9,555 nt of DNA, taken from assembly GCA_025455505.1 (NCBI GenBank), contig JALOMK010000052.1:1-9555 (forward strand), in the 5' to 3' direction. Every line of letters begins with the position of its first letter. The first letter of the stretch is position 1. Shown piece by piece: positions 7,461 through 9,555 of this stretch. Made by a program: the position numbers and the translations under genes. The DNA comes from Bacteroidales bacterium. GTDB lineage: Bacteria; Bacteroidota; Bacteroidia; Bacteroidales; VadinHA17. Under the pieces are notes generated by a model. It ran no database searches. It was not told the origin of the DNA and saw nothing but the letters and a program-made list of their open reading frames with translations.

Positions 7461-8261
7461 ATGATTGATACAGTTGTAAATATGCCTTTCGAGATTAAGA
7501 TTCTCGACATTGTTGATGTGCTCCTTGTGCTGCTTATCCTCTTCCAGATATACAGGCTCATAAGGGGAACCACGGCCTTCAGCATCTCAATAGCAATATT
7601 CATAATTTACGTTTTCTGGCTTGTGGTGCGGGCACTTAAAATGGACCTTATAACTTCTCTCCTTGGCCAGGTGATTGGTGTGGGAGTGCTGGCGCTTATA
7701 ATTGTTTTCCAGCAGGAAGTCAGGCGTTTCCTTCTTGTTATGGGCAACAGGTACATCAAGCAGAGCAGATTCTCTTTTGCGCGTTTCTTCTCACGAACCG
7801 AGCAGGATGCCGTAAAGACGGGGGAAGCCGAAAAAATAGTGAGGGCCTGCGAGCACCTTTCTGCATCCAGAACGGGAGCTCTTATTGTGATCGGCCGAAG
7901 CAGCAGTCTTTCGATCTTCGCTGATAGCGGCGAGATTCTTAAGGCAGAGGTCAGCACAGCCCTGCTCGAAACTATCTTCTTCAAAAACACTCCTCTTCAC
8001 GACGGCGCCGTGCTGATCGAGAACGGGCTCATACTTGCAGCAAGGTGCCCGCTTCCAATCTCCGACCAGGTTGGACTTCCCCCGCGTTTCGGAATGCGGC
8101 ACAGGGCTGCAGTGGGCATGTCAGAGCATTCCGACGCAATAATAATAGTGATCTCCGAGGAAACAGGAACAATAACTGTCGTATCGAACGGAGAGATAAG
8201 GGAGAAACTTACTCCGAATGACCTCAGGAGTATCCTCCTCTCAGACAAGAAACTGTTTTAG
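7461..8261 (+). CDS. cdaA: Diadenylate cyclase CdaA (c-di-AMP synthase)
   Basis: This membrane-bound enzyme joins two ATP molecules into the second messenger c-di-AMP, which in other bacteria controls potassium and osmolyte transport and cell-wall homeostasis. The 266-aa product has three N-terminal transmembrane helices (about 18-35, 38-58 and 68-88). A linker follows, then a DAC (DisA_N) domain at about 125-250. Its catalytic motifs are complete: DGA at 181-183 in TPLHDGAVLI and RHR at 213-215 in GMRHRAAVG, followed by ISEETGTI at 231-238. This three-helix architecture is CdaA, not DisA or CdaS. The start is an ATG 10 nt after the folP stop, with no clear Shine-Dalgarno sequence; Met8 (7482) is an alternative. 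Unlike in Firmicutes, no cdaR or glmM lies downstream. The folP-cdaA pairing is, from memory, common in Bacteroidota. Confidence 0.96.
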   Translation: MIDTVVNMPFEIKILDIVDVLLVLLILFQIYRLIRGTTAFSISIAIFIIYVFWLVVRALKMDLITSLLGQVIGVGVLALIIVFQQEVRRFLLVMGNRYIKQSRFSFARFFSRTEQDAVKTGEAEKIVRACEHLSASRTGALIVIGRSSSLSIFADSGEILKAEVSTALLETIFFKNTPLHDGAVLIENGLILAARCPLPISDQVGLPPRFGMRHRAAVGMSEHSDAIIIVISEETGTITVVSNGEIREKLTPNDLRSILLSDKKLF

Positions 8262-8283
8262 CCGGCACCAGGTACTTTTTCTA

Positions 8284-9507
8284 TTATTGAACCCTGAACA
8301 GGGCAAGAGTCTCGGAATCCTTTACGTAAATGCCTTTACCTGAGATCACCGGGAATGAGTATACAGGGGTTTCAGCCACTTTATAGCGCTTTACCTCGTT
8401 GTATGCCGAGGGATCAGGCTTAATTATCATGAGCCACCCGGTGCTCGGGAGTCCTGCCAGCAGTATTCCCATGTCGACAAGAGTCGAGAAGTCCCCCGAG
8501 ACATTCGCGTCGATCCATGCTGTTTCACCGTTCGTGGCGTTGACACAGAAAGCCCTTTTCTGGTCGGAGAAACCGTAAAGATAACCATCCTTAAGCACAG
8601 GAGTGTTCCATTTTGTTCCGACAGCAGTGTTTGACCACAGCTCGGTTACAGTATATGCATCCCCGTTTTGAGCTATCTTCAGGGCCTTTATCCCGCTTCC
8701 CTGCCCGCTGATGTAAACTGTTTCGCCGTTTATACAGGGACTTGAGCAGTTGTAGAATCTCTGCATGACAGGAGTGGCGTATTGCCATAGTAACCTGCCA
8801 TCGTCGAGGCTAAATCCCTGGAGGTTTTTTTCGGTCTGCACAACGAGGAGGGTCTTCCCGTTGACTGTCATAAGAGCGGGTGAAGCGTATGAAGGCCCGT
8901 CGCCCTTTATTTTCCAAAGCTCCTTTCCGCTTGCCATGTCGAGTGCAAGCAGTTCGCCCTTGTCTTTTGCGCCTACGTGGGCAATGCATTTATTTCCTGT
9001 AATGAGAGGGGACATGCCCGTGAAGAACAGCGGGACTGTATTGTCGGGATTGTACCTCCTCCACAGTACTTTGCCTGTATTCGCATCGGAACATGTCAGT
9101 ATTCCTGATACCCCGAAGGTTATGAGTTTGCCCTCGGAAAGTGAAGGCGTGCTTCTCGGTCCGGGATGTGAACCGGAAGGCCCTGTGACAGCAATGCAGG
9201 GATAGACTGTCTTCCACAGCTCCTTGCCACTGGCGGCATCGAGGCACATTATTACTTCTTCAGATCCCTGCCTTGTGTTCAGGTAAAGACGGTCTCCGGC
9301 AAGAAGGGGAGTGCCGTCACCTGAACCGACATTCACTTTCCATCCCTGCTTCAGCTCTTCAGGCCATGCCGAAGGGGCGTTGTAACCGCTGAGGACAGCT
9401 TTGCGGTCCTTTCCCATCCACTGTGTCCAGTCCTGGCTGAAGGCATTGATGGCTGCGAAGCATACTGATATCAAAACCAGAAAAAATTTATTGGCAGCTC
9501 TTTTCAT
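8284..9507 (-). CDS. Secreted PQQ-type beta-propeller repeat protein (BamB/quinoprotein-like fold)
   Basis: The 407-aa protein has a signal peptide (residues 1 to about 25; hydrophobic core FFLVLISVCFAAINAF, then SQDW), so it acts outside the cytoplasm. After a WTQWMGKDRKAV segment, typical of the start of these propellers, come repeats of the PQQ or BamB-like type. Clear copies are CLDAASGKELWKT (88-100), CSDANTGKVLWRR (139-151), ALDMASGKELWKI (188-200), GFSLDDGRLLWQY (231-243) and CVNATNGETAWID (321-333). A divergent copy at 275-293 and decayed ones near 367-407 suggest a seven- or eight-bladed propeller. No lipobox, cytochrome CxxCH or dehydrogenase motif is seen, so real PQQ binding is doubtful and a scaffold or binding role is as likely. 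The gene converges on cdaA with a 22-nt gap and appears monocistronic within the window. The fold is secure; the function is not. Confidence 0.88.
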   Translation of the reverse strand: MKRAANKFFLVLISVCFAAINAFSQDWTQWMGKDRKAVLSGYNAPSAWPEELKQGWKVNVGSGDGTPLLAGDRLYLNTRQGSEEVIMCLDAASGKELWKTVYPCIAVTGPSGSHPGPRSTPSLSEGKLITFGVSGILTCSDANTGKVLWRRYNPDNTVPLFFTGMSPLITGNKCIAHVGAKDKGELLALDMASGKELWKIKGDGPSYASPALMTVNGKTLLVVQTEKNLQGFSLDDGRLLWQYATPVMQRFYNCSSPCINGETVYISGQGSGIKALKIAQNGDAYTVTELWSNTAVGTKWNTPVLKDGYLYGFSDQKRAFCVNATNGETAWIDANVSGDFSTLVDMGILLAGLPSTGWLMIIKPDPSAYNEVKRYKVAETPVYSFPVISGKGIYVKDSETLALFRVQ

Positions 9508-9533
9508 ACATGATGTTTTATTAGTTACTCAGG

Positions 9534-9541
9534 TAAATTTA
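9534..9541 (-). promoter_or_regulatory. Weak candidate -7 box for the beta-propeller gene
   Basis: On the minus strand TAAATTTA matches seven of eight bases of TAnnTTTG and lies 26 nt upstream of the ATG at 9507. It sits inside the near-palindrome GGTATAAATTTACC (9545-9532), which could equally be a binding site. A -33 element would fall beyond the window edge, so this cannot be judged further. Confidence 0.25.
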
Positions 9542-9555
9542 TACCATAGCTGAAT

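Noticed and set aside
8262..8283. Possible bidirectional terminator between cdaA and the propeller gene (T5 run at 8276-8280).
   Set aside because: No convincing stem precedes the T-run; GCCGGC is a short palindrome without a loop and the gap is only 22 nt.
8765..9205. Plus-strand open frame of 146 codons opposite the propeller gene.
   Set aside because: It overlaps the conserved propeller repeats in antisense, and its sequence has no family-like motif.
1..9555. Search for CRISPR, tRNA, rRNA, insertion sequences, toxin-antitoxin or phage-defence genes.
   Set aside because: No direct-repeat array, cloverleaf, transposase or defence motif was seen; nearly all of the window is occupied by the seven genes listed.

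Overview
The window looks like chromosomal DNA from a member of the Bacteroidota, most likely order Bacteroidales (inference). Three things support this. One gene matches the BT_3928-type DoxX/thioredoxin-like membrane protein and sits directly upstream of tpiA. folP is followed directly by the diadenylate cyclase gene cdaA. A TACATTTG element, fitting the Bacteroidetes -7 consensus TAnnTTTG, lies just upstream of a leftward operon. Arginine AGG and isoleucine ATA codons are frequent, and recognisable Shine-Dalgarno sequences are rare. No rRNA, tRNA, CRISPR array, insertion sequence, integrase or phage gene is visible. The region reads as core genome plus one large uncharacterised secreted protein.

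Layout. Positions 1-6382 hold a leftward (minus-strand) run of four genes. In transcription order these are a dTMP kinase (tmk), the DoxX/MauE-like membrane protein with a thioredoxin-like C-terminal domain, triosephosphate isomerase (tpiA), and a very large secreted protein. The last gene starts at 3684 and is still open at the left edge after 1228 codons. Gaps are 24, 83 and 17 nt, so these are probably co-transcribed. A 171-bp divergent intergenic region (6383-6553) carries the tmk promoter candidate. To its right, the plus-strand pair folP (dihydropteroate synthase) and cdaA (c-di-AMP synthase) is separated by 10 nt. A minus-strand gene for a secreted PQQ-type beta-propeller protein (8284-9507) converges on cdaA with a 22-nt gap, and its start and upstream region lie near the right edge.

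How the genes work together. tmk and folP face each other across one regulatory region. Folate synthesis feeds thymidylate synthase, and Tmk phosphorylates its product dTMP, so the divergent pair makes metabolic sense (inference). tpiA serves glycolysis and gluconeogenesis. cdaA makes the second messenger c-di-AMP. The DoxX-like protein, the giant protein and the propeller are envelope proteins without an assigned role. The strongest candidate for undescribed biology is the giant protein: it is mostly beta-rich and repetitive, secreted, and contains an internal stretch that resembles a winged helix.
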